DNA from: Bacillus cytotoxicus
GTDB taxonomy: Bacteria > Bacillota > Bacilli > Bacillales > Bacillaceae_G
DNA length: 64,000 nucleotides
Direction: 5' to 3'
NCBI RefSeq assembly: GCF_023715645.1
Contig: NZ_JAMBOP010000014.1
Location: 43,316 to 107,315, forward strand
This document shows, piece by piece, positions 18,575-27,995 of this stretch; position 1 is the stretch's first letter; each line of letters starts with the position of its first letter. The position numbers were made by a program, and so were the translations under genes. The notes under the pieces were generated by a model. That model did no database searches. It saw only the letters and a list, made by a program, of their open reading frames with translations, and was not told the DNA's origin.

Positions 18575-19834
18575 TTATACCAGTTTTACTAAGCTGTAAT
18601 TCTTTTTACCTTTACGGATAATGATAAATCTTCCATCGAATGAATTTTCTACCGTAACATCTGTATTTACATCTGTTACTTTGTCTCCGTTCATCAAAAT
18701 AGCTCCATTATGAATATCTTCCCTTGCTTGGCGTCTAGAAGGTTCAATTCCTAAATCTACTAACCACTCAACAATATTTTTTGTTTCCTTTGCAGCATGG
18801 AAAGTCGGCATATCTTTAAATCCTTGTTCAATTTCATCCGCAGTTAACGCTTTAATATCCCCGCTAAATAATGCTGCTGTAATTTTTATTGCTTGTGAAA
18901 GTGCATCCTCACTATGAACAAATTTAGTCATTTCTTCTGCTAATACTTTTTGTGCTTCACGTTTATGAGGTTCTGTTTGCACCTTAACTGCCAATTCATC
19001 AATTCTATCTTTCGTTAAGAATGTGAAAAATTTCAAGTATCTGAGTACATCGCGATCATCTGTATTCACCCAGAACTGGTAGAATTCAAATGGTGTTGTT
19101 TTTTCTGGATCTAACCAAATCGCGCCTCCTGCTGTTTTACCAAACTTCGTACCATCTGATTTTAATAATAATGGAATTGTTAATCCAAAGACTTTTGCAT
19201 CTGGTCCTTCTTTTTTACGAATTAAGTCTAAACCACTTGTAATATTTCCCCATTGGTCACTACCACCAATTTGTAGTTGTACACCTTCTTCTTTGTATAA
19301 ATGATGAAAGTCCATCGATTGTAGAATTTGGTATGCAAATTCTGTAAACGAAATCCCTGTATCTAAACGACTTGCTACAATGTCCTTTGCTAACATCGTA
19401 TTCACACTAAAATTCTTACCGTACTCGCGTAAAAATTCAATAATGCTTACCTGATGTGTCCAGTCATAGTTATTTACCATCTTTACTTTACTATTACCAC
19501 CAAAGTCAAATAACTTTTTCATTTGTGCCGTCAATGCCTCAACATTTTGTTGTACTTGTTCCAATGTCTGTAATTGACGTTCTGTTTGACGTCCACTTGG
19601 ATCACCGATTGTTCCCGTTGCTCCTCCAATTAAAATAACTGGATGATGTCCTTCTAATTGGAAACGTTTCATCATCATAAACGGGATTAAGTGTCCAATA
19701 TGCATACTATCACCCGTTGGATCTACCCCGCAGTATAGAGAAATCTTTTTCTCTTCTACTAATTCACGTAACCCTTCTGCATCTGTTTGTTGGTTGATAG
19801 CATTGCGCCATTCCAATTCATCAATGATGGTCAT
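18575..19834 (-). CDS. tyrS: Tyrosine--tRNA ligase, part of the tyrosine-decarboxylation cluster
   Basis: 419 residues, class I. HIGH is at 45-48 (DSMHIGHLIP), the KMSKS equivalent is KFGKT, and the C-terminal S4-like RNA-binding domain (RRQAREDIHNGAILMNGDKV) is complete. ATG at 19834 has AAAGGAG 9-10 bases before it. It lies downstream of tdcA on the same strand with a weak hairpin between. In enterococci a tyrS gene is part of the tyrosine decarboxylase locus, and from memory this protein resembles that version closely. Unlike the other three synthetases here it has no T-box leader. Confidence 0.92.
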   Translation of the reverse strand: MTIIDELEWRNAINQQTDAEGLRELVEEKKISLYCGVDPTGDSMHIGHLIPFMMMKRFQLEGHHPVILIGGATGTIGDPSGRQTERQLQTLEQVQQNVEALTAQMKKLFDFGGNSKVKMVNNYDWTHQVSIIEFLREYGKNFSVNTMLAKDIVASRLDTGISFTEFAYQILQSMDFHHLYKEEGVQLQIGGSDQWGNITSGLDLIRKKEGPDAKVFGLTIPLLLKSDGTKFGKTAGGAIWLDPEKTTPFEFYQFWVNTDDRDVLRYLKFFTFLTKDRIDELAVKVQTEPHKREAQKVLAEEMTKFVHSEDALSQAIKITAALFSGDIKALTADEIEQGFKDMPTFHAAKETKNIVEWLVDLGIEPSRRQAREDIHNGAILMNGDKVTDVNTDVTVENSFDGRFIIIRKGKKNYSLVKLV

Positions 19835-19889
19835 GCTTTTCTAACTCCTTTCATTTTCAAAAATTTTCTTTTTTAGTTTGTCTAGAAAC

Positions 19890-19921
19890 AAAAATCCCTA
19901 TGTCTAAAAAATACATAAGGA
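19890..19921 (-). terminator. Hairpin between tdcA and tyrS
   Basis: TCCTTATGT / ACATAGGGA (one G-T pair) with a 9-base loop is followed on the minus strand by TTTTTG. It may terminate or attenuate the tdcA transcript ahead of tyrS. No T-box consensus was found in the 137-base gap. Confidence 0.55.
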
Positions 19922-19971
19922 CCATTCTTAATTGTATTTTCACCCACATTTCACGATAGCTACTGTGCATC

Positions 19972-21858
19972 TTAAACAGATGTCTCATCATTACTTTTAT
20001 TTTTCACATTGTAAATGATTTCAAGTTTTTCTTGAATTGCGCTTTCAATCTTACTAGCGTATTCAGCGAATACCTCTTTATCATGTGCGTACGGAGATAA
20101 TGCACAAGCTCGTAGTATTGTTACTTTTCTTTCCTTATCCCATTCTCCCTCACTAAATCCAAGATTTTTCACATATGGAAGTGGGCTGTTTCCATAGTCA
20201 GGGATAGCAAAATCTGTATGAGAAGTAATAAATTCATTGTGATATATATTCCCTTTAACGTAAGATGCTTGACCAAAGAAATCATGATTTAATTTGTTCA
20301 TTTTTGCTAAATCTGTGTTTCCTTCTTCATTAAACACATAGTCAACCATATTAAAGTCAGGTTTTGTTAATGGATAAACATTAATCGTTTTATCTCCAAC
20401 TTTAAATTGTTTATCCTGTAGAAAATGATAAAAATGGTAAGCTCCTTCAATACTTGCACCAAGTAATTTACCATAACCAGTCACGTTTAATGGTAATACT
20501 TTATGGGCTGTCCAAACTGAGGCTGCAGTTGCCCCCGCTTTAGAACCTTCAAGCATATATGCACCAAGTAATGCAGGAATATCGGCTCCCTTTTCAAACA
20601 CATATGTTGCGAAGTAAGAAATGACGTCGCGCATTCTAATATCTTTTACGACAATCCCACCAGATGAGTAAGGGATATACCCCATTTTATGTGGATCAAT
20701 CGTAATAGTTTCTGCGTCTTTCATTGATTTAAAAGAATTATAAATGTCTTCTGTCAGCCATTCATTTTTCTCATTGAAAATACCATATTTTTCATACACT
20801 TCATCAATTTTTTCATAATCAATAAATTCGTTATTTTCATCTAGGAAAATAGATCGAGCATACCCACCATAAGCAGCATCTATATGAATGTAAAAATAAA
20901 TACCCTCTTTTGCTAATTTCTCACGCAGCTCAACAATTTTATCAATACGATCTACTTGTCCTTCTTCTGTTGTACCAATAACGCCTACCACACCTAGAAT
21001 AGGTATTTTTTCTGCAACCAATTCTCGGATCTTTTCTTCAAGTTTGCCAATGTCCATTCGATAGTTATGATCAACATCAATTGCTTCCACATTATCAAGG
21101 CCAATACCAATAATATCCGCTGACTTTAGCCAAGAATAGTGTTTTGTTTGTGGAATCAACCATTTACCTAGCTCTTGTAGATATTGACCACTACGAGCAG
21201 AATGTGCTTTTATATCATCAATTTTTCCAGGAATTTTTTCTATAATATCTAATATCTCTTCTGTAGTCATGTTTAATAATTCCCAATCTGATTTATCTTC
21301 TACTAATTGAGGAACTACTTCTTTAACCGCTAAAGGAAGAGATTTCATGTTTCTTGCATACCAAAGGCCTTCTAGATTAGCAATCGAACCATCTGCACAA
21401 ATATGCCCCCAACTCTCACCTTTTTTATAGCTCATAAGAGCAGCAAATTCATGTCCTACTTCTTCTTCCATTTGAGAAGTGGCAGGGGAAGATTCATATG
21501 CCACGTTATTTCCATTCCATAACATCGCAGCTGTATACCCAATAATAGCTGGCATTAATGTTTCGGAATTCATATGTCCCCAAAACCTTCCTGCCGAATG
21601 CCATGGTAATGAATTGGTACGAAGTTTTGAAGATAATAAATCCATTACACTGCGGATATGATCTGCAGTTTCTTCGAAACTTTGTGAACTTTTATCTTGT
21701 GGAGTAATAACTGGTAAATCTTGTGGTTGGTAATTTTGACGCCAACCTACATGTTCATCTACCATTTTGATTAACAGCTCTTTAAATAAATCAGCATTTT
21801 CACCTTTATCACCTAAGAATAGTGCCTTTAAATTAATATCCGGTATTTCATAGTTCAT
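19972..21858 (-). CDS. tdcA: Tyrosine decarboxylase (PLP-dependent)
   Basis: 628 residues, group II PLP decarboxylase. The PLP lysine is Lys391 in [16 protein letters not shown], and the substrate/PLP region [12 protein letters not shown] is present. The N-terminus ([18 protein letters not shown]) and the motifs [11 protein letters not shown] and [17 protein letters not shown] match the tyrosine decarboxylases of enterococci and lactobacilli, of about 620 residues. The enzyme converts tyrosine to tyramine and CO2, consuming a cytoplasmic proton. ATG at 21858 has TTTGGAGG upstream. The adjacent antiporter gene supports the role. Related aromatic amino acids such as phenylalanine are possible secondary substrates. 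Confidence 0.93.
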   Translation of the reverse strand: MNYEIPDINLKALFLGDKGENADLFKELLIKMVDEHVGWRQNYQPQDLPVITPQDKSSQSFEETADHIRSVMDLLSSKLRTNSLPWHSAGRFWGHMNSETLMPAIIGYTAAMLWNGNNVAYESSPATSQMEEEVGHEFAALMSYKKGESWGHICADGSIANLEGLWYARNMKSLPLAVKEVVPQLVEDKSDWELLNMTTEEILDIIEKIPGKIDDIKAHSARSGQYLQELGKWLIPQTKHYSWLKSADIIGIGLDNVEAIDVDHNYRMDIGKLEEKIRELVAEKIPILGVVGVIGTTEEGQVDRIDKIVELREKLAKEGIYFYIHIDAAYGGYARSIFLDENNEFIDYEKIDEVYEKYGIFNEKNEWLTEDIYNSFKSMKDAETITIDPHKMGYIPYSSGGIVVKDIRMRDVISYFATYVFEKGADIPALLGAYMLEGSKAGATAASVWTAHKVLPLNVTGYGKLLGASIEGAYHFYHFLQDKQFKVGDKTINVYPLTKPDFNMVDYVFNEEGNTDLAKMNKLNHDFFGQASYVKGNIYHNEFITSHTDFAIPDYGNSPLPYVKNLGFSEGEWDKERKVTILRACALSPYAHDKEVFAEYASKIESAIQEKLEIIYNVKNKSNDETSV

Positions 21859-22051
21859 TTTTCGTTTCCTCCAAATTATTTCAAATATTTTCCTAAGTAG
21901 CTTCGATTCAAAATACGTTATTATTTTTAGGTCTTACCGCTCAAAAATTCACACATAAATTTATTTTTGTCATATAAAACATTGTTAATCAAATAAGCTA
22001 ACTTATTTCATAACAAAACTTAAGGAATACCTACTAATTTTTATGTGTTCT

Positions 22052-23488
22052 TTAGCTTGATTTTTTTACGTCCTCTGGTGAGTTATCTTTCTTCCACTCT
22101 GGTTTTTTAAATTTGTTGATGATAAGCGCTATACCAATCATTACCAATGTAGCGGCTATTTGATAAATAACATATCCAGTATATTGACTTGGCTTTAAAA
22201 TAGATGGCGGAATAATACTTACAATAATCGTAAAAATAATACTTATCATTGAAAGAATAGAGATCATCCACATTAATCCATTCCCTTTACTTCCCAATCT
22301 GAACGGTCTTTCAAGGTCTGGCATCTTATAGCGCAAACGAACGGCTGAAATAGCGATTAAAACATATACGATACAATATAGAATCGTTGTTGTGATGGTA
22401 ATAATTAAGAAGGCACTGTTCACATCTGGAACTACTATATATAAGATCGATACTAACGAAATAACAATTGCTTGAATCATCACAAAAGTGATTGGAATAT
22501 CTTTCTCTGTTCTCTTTTGGAAGAACTTCGGTAAATTCCCTTCCTCTGCCACTTTAATCATTGATTTACTTGGTCCAAGTACCCATGCACTTAGCTGCAC
22601 TAATACACCAATTAAAATCATTAAAGAAATGATGTTAACAACGATAGATGGAATACCTAAATCTTTACAGAAAATCATATACGGCTGTGTAATATTGGCA
22701 AGCTCCAATTTACCTTTTGGTACCGCATTTGCAACTGTTAAACCAGCAATGATATTAAAAATTGCTAATAAAATAACAGAAGTGATAACAGCAATTGGAT
22801 AGTTACGTTTTGGGTTGTCAATATTATTCGCATGTACAGATGAAATTTCTACTCCTGCAAAAATAAAGATAATTCCTGATAAATAAGTTAAACTTCCTAA
22901 GTCCTTAAAATTAGGAATAAGGTCACTTAGCTTAAATCCCCCTAAATAACTATTAGCTTGAATCCCGTTTTTAATCATATAAATGACACCTAAAATAACA
23001 AGAATGACAAACGGAATGTACACACCAATAACAGCGCCCCAGTTACCCGCAACTTTTACCATATCAAACTTAAGGTTTAATAAAGTCACACCCCAGTATG
23101 AAATTAAGATAACAGCAAAAATAAAGTAGTTGTTTGCAGATAAAGTTGGTTTATTTATAACGTACCCAAATAGAATCCCAACAGTTGATGCAACCATTAC
23201 CATCCCGAAAAACATTTGAACCCATAATAACCATGAGGTAACAAATCCCCATTTCTCACTTAAACCATTTTTCACCCAAACTTGAGGACCGCCTTCCTCA
23301 GGGTAAGCCGTTGAAAGCTCAGCTGACATTAACGCAATCGGTAAAGCAAATGCAAATGCAGCGATCACCATATAGAAGATTTGGGTCCAACCAGTAAATG
23401 CAAGAGTCGGCACACTTCGTACCGTTCCAAAAAAAGCCATTGTTATACCAATCAACCCAAAAAGTGTTAATTTATGTGTATTAGCCAT
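22052..23488 (-). CDS. tyrP: Tyrosine/tyramine antiporter, APC superfamily
   Basis: 478 residues with about 12 membrane segments. The start GLIGITMAFFGTVRSVPTLA and the following ALPIALMSAELSTAYPEEGG are the amino acid-polyamine-organocation signature of GadC/TyrP-type exchangers. It lies immediately before tdcA on the same strand, with a 193-base gap, which supports tyrosine-for-tyramine exchange; glutamate/GABA exchange would be the alternative if the context were absent. ATG at 23488 follows GAAGGAATTTTTT. The upstream 100 bases contain an AT-rich stretch suited to a promoter, but I cannot fix its elements. Confidence 0.88.
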   Translation of the reverse strand: MANTHKLTLFGLIGITMAFFGTVRSVPTLAFTGWTQIFYMVIAAFAFALPIALMSAELSTAYPEEGGPQVWVKNGLSEKWGFVTSWLLWVQMFFGMVMVASTVGILFGYVINKPTLSANNYFIFAVILISYWGVTLLNLKFDMVKVAGNWGAVIGVYIPFVILVILGVIYMIKNGIQANSYLGGFKLSDLIPNFKDLGSLTYLSGIIFIFAGVEISSVHANNIDNPKRNYPIAVITSVILLAIFNIIAGLTVANAVPKGKLELANITQPYMIFCKDLGIPSIVVNIISLMILIGVLVQLSAWVLGPSKSMIKVAEEGNLPKFFQKRTEKDIPITFVMIQAIVISLVSILYIVVPDVNSAFLIITITTTILYCIVYVLIAISAVRLRYKMPDLERPFRLGSKGNGLMWMISILSMISIIFTIIVSIIPPSILKPSQYTGYVIYQIAATLVMIGIALIINKFKKPEWKKDNSPEDVKKSS

Positions 23489-23597
23489 AAAAAATTCCTT
23501 CTTTCCCATATATAATGTAATAATCTATAGCATGCATCCTTTCTAAAATAGCCATATCACTTGATAATTATGTAAGATAAGGATTTGGCGAATTTGA

Positions 23598-23650
23598 ACA
23601 CGAAAAAAGATGGCCTCTGTTAAAGTATCGAGGCCATCTTTTTTCGTGTT
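23598..23650. terminator. 21-bp perfect inverted repeat, orphan bidirectional terminator
   Basis: AACACGAAAAAAGATGGCCTC and its exact complement flank an 11-base loop. A and T runs make it a terminator in both directions. It lies upstream of tyrP, and the BI-1 gene on the far side already has its own terminator, so no present gene clearly uses it. It may mark a lost gene at the edge of the inserted cluster. Confidence 0.75.
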
Positions 23651-23818
23651 TAGGTATTAAAATACTGAATAGGCTACACTGAACTAGACAAAAAATTAAA
23701 GTCAAGTAGACTATAACTAACGTATGCGAGGAGAATTAAACAGTTTTACATTTAATATCTCTTCTCCTTTGAAATTCTATACAACTATGTATTGAGAATA
23801 TTTATCATGGAATTTGCT

Positions 23819-23929
23819 TCACCTCTTCTTTTTTCTTTATTGTAGAAAAGCCATCTTTATCTCGATAAAACTACAAAAAAATCCTGCATGATACAATCAT
23901 GCAGGATTTCAGTACGTTAATCATTTTTT
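23819..23929. repeat. Right copy of the duplicated segment flanking the tyramine cluster
   Basis: CACCTCTTC + TTTTTTCTTTATTG, then ATCTTTATCTCGATAAA, then the terminator AATCCTGCATG / CATGCAGGATT (23880-23911), then TTAATCATTT. The same order and strand occur at 18311-18470, with a 40-base gap here. The final bases are the stop codon and last codons of the BI-1 gene, and the hairpin is its terminator. Confidence 0.75.
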
Positions 23930-24648
23930 ACAAAATAAGAAACGAAGCGTAAAATTTCTAAGTATAACCAAACTAATGTCATCATTAAGCCCATCGCACC
24001 GTACCACTCCATATATTTGGGAGCGCCGCCGCGTGCACCGCTTTCAATGAAATCAAAGTCTAACATTAAGTTTAATGCAGCAACAACAATTACAACTGCA
24101 CTGACAATCATACCAATTGTTCCGCCTTGATGTAAGAATGGCACTGGTACGCCAAATAGTTGTAACGCTAAAACGATTAAATACATAATCGCAATTCCAA
24201 ACGTCGCTGCCATCACACCTGTACGGAACTTATCTGTTACTTTCACAACACGCGTTGCATATAACACTAACATTGCTAGTAAAATAGAAACTGTTAATAA
24301 CACTGCGTGTAAAATAATATAATCACCGAATTTCATTGTATATACAGCAGAAATACTTCCTAATACAATTCCTTCGACCGCTGCATAAATCGGTGCTGTA
24401 ATTGGTGAAATACGTGGTACTAATATCGCTACAAATGCGATAATTGCCGCAATAATTAAAGCGCCAATTAACACTGGCATTTGCATTTTATTTTGCATCA
24501 TCTGCATATACGAGTACACAGACGTTCCCAATAACAAAATGAGCATAATAAATGTTTTAGCAACAGCACCACCGACTGTCATCGCTGAAGTACTTACGCC
24601 CTCTTTACGAAACGTATCTTTCTTTAACATTGGATTAGATGTGCGCAT
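23917..24648 (-). CDS. Bax inhibitor-1/YccA-family membrane protein
   Basis: 243 residues with seven hydrophobic segments, including FIMLILLLGTSVYSYM, ILLAMLVLYATRVVKV and the last MGLMMTLVWLYLEILRFVSYF. The family (BI-1/YetJ/YccA) forms pH-sensitive calcium leak channels or protease modulators in bacteria; the specific role here is unknown. This is the longer Bax1-I subfamily rather than YetJ proper. ATG at 24648 has AGGAGGGAAATC before it. Its terminator is part of the duplicated segment described above. Confidence 0.85.
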   Translation of the reverse strand: MRTSNPMLKKDTFRKEGVSTSAMTVGGAVAKTFIMLILLLGTSVYSYMQMMQNKMQMPVLIGALIIAAIIAFVAILVPRISPITAPIYAAVEGIVLGSISAVYTMKFGDYIILHAVLLTVSILLAMLVLYATRVVKVTDKFRTGVMAATFGIAIMYLIVLALQLFGVPVPFLHQGGTIGMIVSAVVIVVAALNLMLDFDFIESGARGGAPKYMEWYGAMGLMMTLVWLYLEILRFVSYFVKND

Positions 24649-24723
24649 GATTTCCCTCCTAAAATAGTTTCTACTAATAGTGTAAAGATTTTTCCTTTAC
24701 ATTTCAACATATGCAGCTTGTTT

Positions 24724-26616
24724 TTACTTTAAGCCTTCTACAATGTCAGATAATTCACTCCATCGCTCCATCGTCTGTTCTAATTCTTCTTCTGTTCGCT
24801 GCTGCTCTTCAGAGAGCTGTTGCGCTTTCGTATAATCAGCGCCCACTTTTTCTAATTCTTCTGTAATACTTTCAATTTTCGCTTCTAATTCTGCAATCTT
24901 ATCTTCAATCGTTTCCCATTCACGCTGTTCATTATAGGAGAGCTTACGTTTCCTTTGCTGTTTTGGCGCTTCTTCTACTTTCTTTTCTTTCTGCACTTCT
25001 GCTTTTAACAGTGTTTCTTGTGCTTTTTTCTCATCTAAATAATCACTGTAGCTGCCAAAAAATATGCGAACGTTTCCGTCCCCTTCAAATACAAACAGTT
25101 CTTCTGCAATTTTATCAAGGAAGTATCGATCATGCGATACAGTAAGGACAACACCAGGAAACTCTTCTAAATAATCTTCAAGCACTGTTAATGTTTGCGT
25201 ATCTAAATCGTTTGTCGGCTCATCTAAAAGTAAAACATTCGGTTCTCCCATTAAAATACGCAATAAATATAATCTTCTTCTTTCACCACCTGATAATTTA
25301 CTAAGCGGTGTACCATGTGTGTGTGGCTCGAATAAGAACCGTTCTAACATTTGCGAAGCACTAATGGTTTTTCCATCTGTCGTATGAATCACTTCAGCTG
25401 CTTCTTTAATGTACTCAATCATCCGCTGATTTAAATTCATATCTTCATTTTCTTGCGTATAATATGCGATTTTTACCGTTTGTCCAACTTCAATCACACC
25501 GCTGTCCGGTGTGATTTTACCAGCAAGCATGTTTAATAAAGAAGATTTCCCGCTGCCATTCGCGCCGATAATCCCAATGCGATCTCCCGGTTTCACAATA
25601 TATCGGAAGTTCTGAAGAACCATTTTATCACCAAATGTTTTTGTCACATCTTTTAATTCCAATACTTTCTTTCCAAGTCGACTACCTCCAAGTGCAATAT
25701 CAACGTTTTGTTTTGCACTTGGTCCTTCTTGCGTTTGCAAGTCTTCAAAGCGCTGAATACGTGCCTTCTGCTTCGTAGAGCGCGCCTTCGCACCGCGGCG
25801 AATCCAAGCAAGTTCACGGCGATATAAGTTTTGACGCTTTGCTTCCTGTACCATTTCTTGTTCTTCTCGAAGTGCTTTCGCTTCTAAAAAAGCACCGTAA
25901 TTTCCTTCATAGCTATATAACTTGCCATTATCTAATTCAAAAATACGGTTCGTTACACGATCTAAAAAATAACGATCATGCGTTACAAGTAAAACTGAAC
26001 CTGTATAACGTGATAAATATTCTTCTATCCATTCTACTGTTTCATGGTCAAGATGGTTCGTCGGTTCGTCCAAAATTAATAAATCTGGTGTTTGAATAAA
26101 ACATTGCGCCATCGCAATGCGTTTTTTCTGTCCGCCCGATAAATTTCCTACTTCCGCAGAAAAATCAGTAATACCAAGCTTTGTTAACAATGATTTTGCA
26201 TTTGCATTCGCTTCCCAAGCATTCATTGCATCCATACGCTGCTGCACCGTAAATAATTCTTCCTGCGCTTTTTCACTTGTTGGATGTTTTTCTAAGTTCA
26301 ATAATGTTTGCTCATACTCACGAAGTAGACGAATTAACGGTGTATCACCATGAAACACTTGCTCTAATACAGTTAAATTTTCTTTAAAATCTGGTTGCTG
26401 TGATAAATAACTAATCGTATACCCACGTGTATGCGTCATTTCCCCCGTATCTGGAATTTCCGCGCCCGCGATAATTTTTAATAACGTTGATTTACCAGTT
26501 CCATTTACACCGATAATACCAGCGCGTTGTCCTTCAGCAATACTAAAAGATAGACCATCAAATAACGGTTTATCCCCATATGATTTCGATACATTTTCGA
26601 CTGTTAACATTCTCAT
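24724..26616 (-). CDS. ABC-F ribosome-associated ATPase, Uup/YfmR type
   Basis: 630 residues with two ABC ATPase domains. Walker A motifs are GVNGTGKST and GANGSGKSS; signatures are LSGGQKKR and LSGGERRR; Walker B includes LLILDEPTNHLD and VLLLDEPTNDLD. There is no membrane domain. The linker holds RRGAKARSTKQKAR, and the C-terminal 80 residues form a coiled coil (ELEAKIESITEELEKVGADY), the Uup/YfmR arrangement. Such proteins rescue stalled or misfolded ribosomal states. The ATG at 26616 overlaps the stop of ypgQ (ATGA), so the two genes are translationally coupled. Confidence 0.9.
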   Translation of the reverse strand: MRMLTVENVSKSYGDKPLFDGLSFSIAEGQRAGIIGVNGTGKSTLLKIIAGAEIPDTGEMTHTRGYTISYLSQQPDFKENLTVLEQVFHGDTPLIRLLREYEQTLLNLEKHPTSEKAQEELFTVQQRMDAMNAWEANANAKSLLTKLGITDFSAEVGNLSGGQKKRIAMAQCFIQTPDLLILDEPTNHLDHETVEWIEEYLSRYTGSVLLVTHDRYFLDRVTNRIFELDNGKLYSYEGNYGAFLEAKALREEQEMVQEAKRQNLYRRELAWIRRGAKARSTKQKARIQRFEDLQTQEGPSAKQNVDIALGGSRLGKKVLELKDVTKTFGDKMVLQNFRYIVKPGDRIGIIGANGSGKSSLLNMLAGKITPDSGVIEVGQTVKIAYYTQENEDMNLNQRMIEYIKEAAEVIHTTDGKTISASQMLERFLFEPHTHGTPLSKLSGGERRRLYLLRILMGEPNVLLLDEPTNDLDTQTLTVLEDYLEEFPGVVLTVSHDRYFLDKIAEELFVFEGDGNVRIFFGSYSDYLDEKKAQETLLKAEVQKEKKVEEAPKQQRKRKLSYNEQREWETIEDKIAELEAKIESITEELEKVGADYTKAQQLSEEQQRTEEELEQTMERWSELSDIVEGLK

Positions 26617-27260
26617 ATTTGTGCATTCCACTCTTTCATAAATTGATCAATAAATTGCTCCATATAGCGATGACGCTCTTCAGCTTCTTCCTTTGCTGCA
26701 ACTGTGTTCATTAAATCCTTTAGTTTCAGCAATTTTTCATAGAAATGATTAAGCGATGGCTCATCGTTTTTTCGATACTCTTCCTTCGTCATCGTATCAC
26801 GCGGTGGAATAGTTGGGTCATACATTAAACGCCCCTTTGCTCCTCCATAAGCAAATGTTCGAGCAATCCCAATTGCTCCAAGTGCATCCAGGCGGTCAGC
26901 ATCTTGAACAATTTTCCCCTCTAAGGTCGCAACAGTTCCGCCATGTCCACCTTTATAAGACATATTAGCAATAATGTGAACAATATGCCGTGCATCTTCT
27001 TTGCTAACTCCTAATAAATCAAGCCAATCTGTCACTTTCTTCATACCAGCTTCTTCACTCTCATTTAACTTCTCATCTGCAACGTCGTGAAGTAACGCTG
27101 CCATTTCAATAACGAAGCGGTTCCCACCTTCTTTTTCAAACAATGCAATCGCTAATTTATGTACGCGTTCAATATGATACCAATCATGACCACTTGCATC
27201 TTTTTCCAATATGTTTTTAACAAATGTAATCGTTTTTTCAATTTGTCCTTGTTTATTCAT
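26613..27260 (-). CDS. ypgQ: HD-domain phosphohydrolase, YpgQ-like
   Basis: 215 residues. Metal-binding HD motif residues are seen in HDWYHIERVH, AALLHDVADEK and later IVQDADRLDALGA. The order H...HD...D fits YpgQ of B. subtilis, which hydrolyses nucleoside triphosphates to monophosphates and pyrophosphate. The ATG at 27260 has GGGTGAAGAT before it; a longer frame to 27299 does not. It overlaps the ABC-F gene by four bases. Confidence 0.88.
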   Translation of the reverse strand: MNKQGQIEKTITFVKNILEKDASGHDWYHIERVHKLAIALFEKEGGNRFVIEMAALLHDVADEKLNESEEAGMKKVTDWLDLLGVSKEDARHIVHIIANMSYKGGHGGTVATLEGKIVQDADRLDALGAIGIARTFAYGGAKGRLMYDPTIPPRDTMTKEEYRKNDEPSLNHFYEKLLKLKDLMNTVAAKEEAEERHRYMEQFIDQFMKEWNAQI

Positions 27261-27370
27261 AATATCTTCACCCAATTCACTATTGTAACACGCCCTCATT
27301 TTTTCATCACATATTTTCTTGTCCGCCCATACTATATGCTGTACTCAGTATCATGAAGGAGGAAAAAACA

Positions 27371-27730
27371 ATGTTTTATAATCCGCAACAGCCTTATCCG
27401 CAGCAACTATATTATGAACCGTATCCTGAACAACAGCTATACTACCCGTACTATTATAATCATCGTTTCCCTCAAGACGGCCCTACAATGCCAACAGAAC
27501 CAACTGAGCAACAAATCCAACAATACGCTTCACAATTTCACCACTTAAAACAACCCGTATTAAATCTCGTCAAACCTTGGGTAGAATACGGTGTAAAAGA
27601 AGCAAAATATACATCCGTACCACACGCAATGACAGAAGTTGCTGCAATCACGTACTTAATTGGAAAAGGTTACAATCCAACAGTTGCTCATTACATCGTT
27701 GAATCTTGGGAGAAGAATGAGCATTTTTAA
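27371..27730 (+). CDS. Hypothetical protein, Tyr/Pro/Gln-rich N-terminus
   Basis: 119 residues. The first 40 are repetitive and aromatic (YYEPYPEQQLYYPYYYNHR), as in several spore-coat and surface proteins. The C-terminal 65 are a compact domain with helical character (VEYGVKEAKYTSVPHAMTEV, GYNPTVAHYIVESWEK). GAAGGAGG lies 8 bases before the ATG. It reads away from ypgQ. I do not recognise the family; a spore or surface role is only a guess from composition. The 265 bases after it hold only a weak inverted repeat near 27770-27800. Confidence 0.7.
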   Translation: MFYNPQQPYPQQLYYEPYPEQQLYYPYYYNHRFPQDGPTMPTEPTEQQIQQYASQFHHLKQPVLNLVKPWVEYGVKEAKYTSVPHAMTEVAAITYLIGKGYNPTVAHYIVESWEKNEHF

Positions 27731-27956
27731 ATCAATTCGTTTTGTAGCACATACAAACTATGAAAGTCCATAAACGCCCGTTAAACAAGCATTTATGGCT
27801 ATATAAGTTGAATTAAACATTTTCTTATACCCCTCTTTTATCGCCAATTTTCATCATTCAAATTTCCTTATGAAAGCAATTTGAATGATGATTTTGCTAC
27901 TGAATTTGAAAGTGTAAAAAATAAGTTCAATTTATATAGTCTATATTTTAAAGTAA

Positions 27957-27992
27957 ATAAAACCCCCGATGCCTTCCCAGACAACGGGGGTT
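27957..27992 (-). terminator. Intrinsic terminator of ltaS
   Basis: AACCCCCG / CGGGGGTT stem with a 16-base loop lies just downstream of the lipoteichoic acid synthase gene and ends in a T-rich tract on the minus strand. Confidence 0.85.
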
Positions 27993-27995
27993 CCA

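Noticed and set aside
18545-18585. GGGTGGTGCTATAGGTGACAGCGGG downstream of tyrS as a T-box
   Set aside because: It starts like a T-box (GGGTGG) but lacks the ACCGCG core, a Stem I and a terminator partner, and it lies after, not before, a gene.
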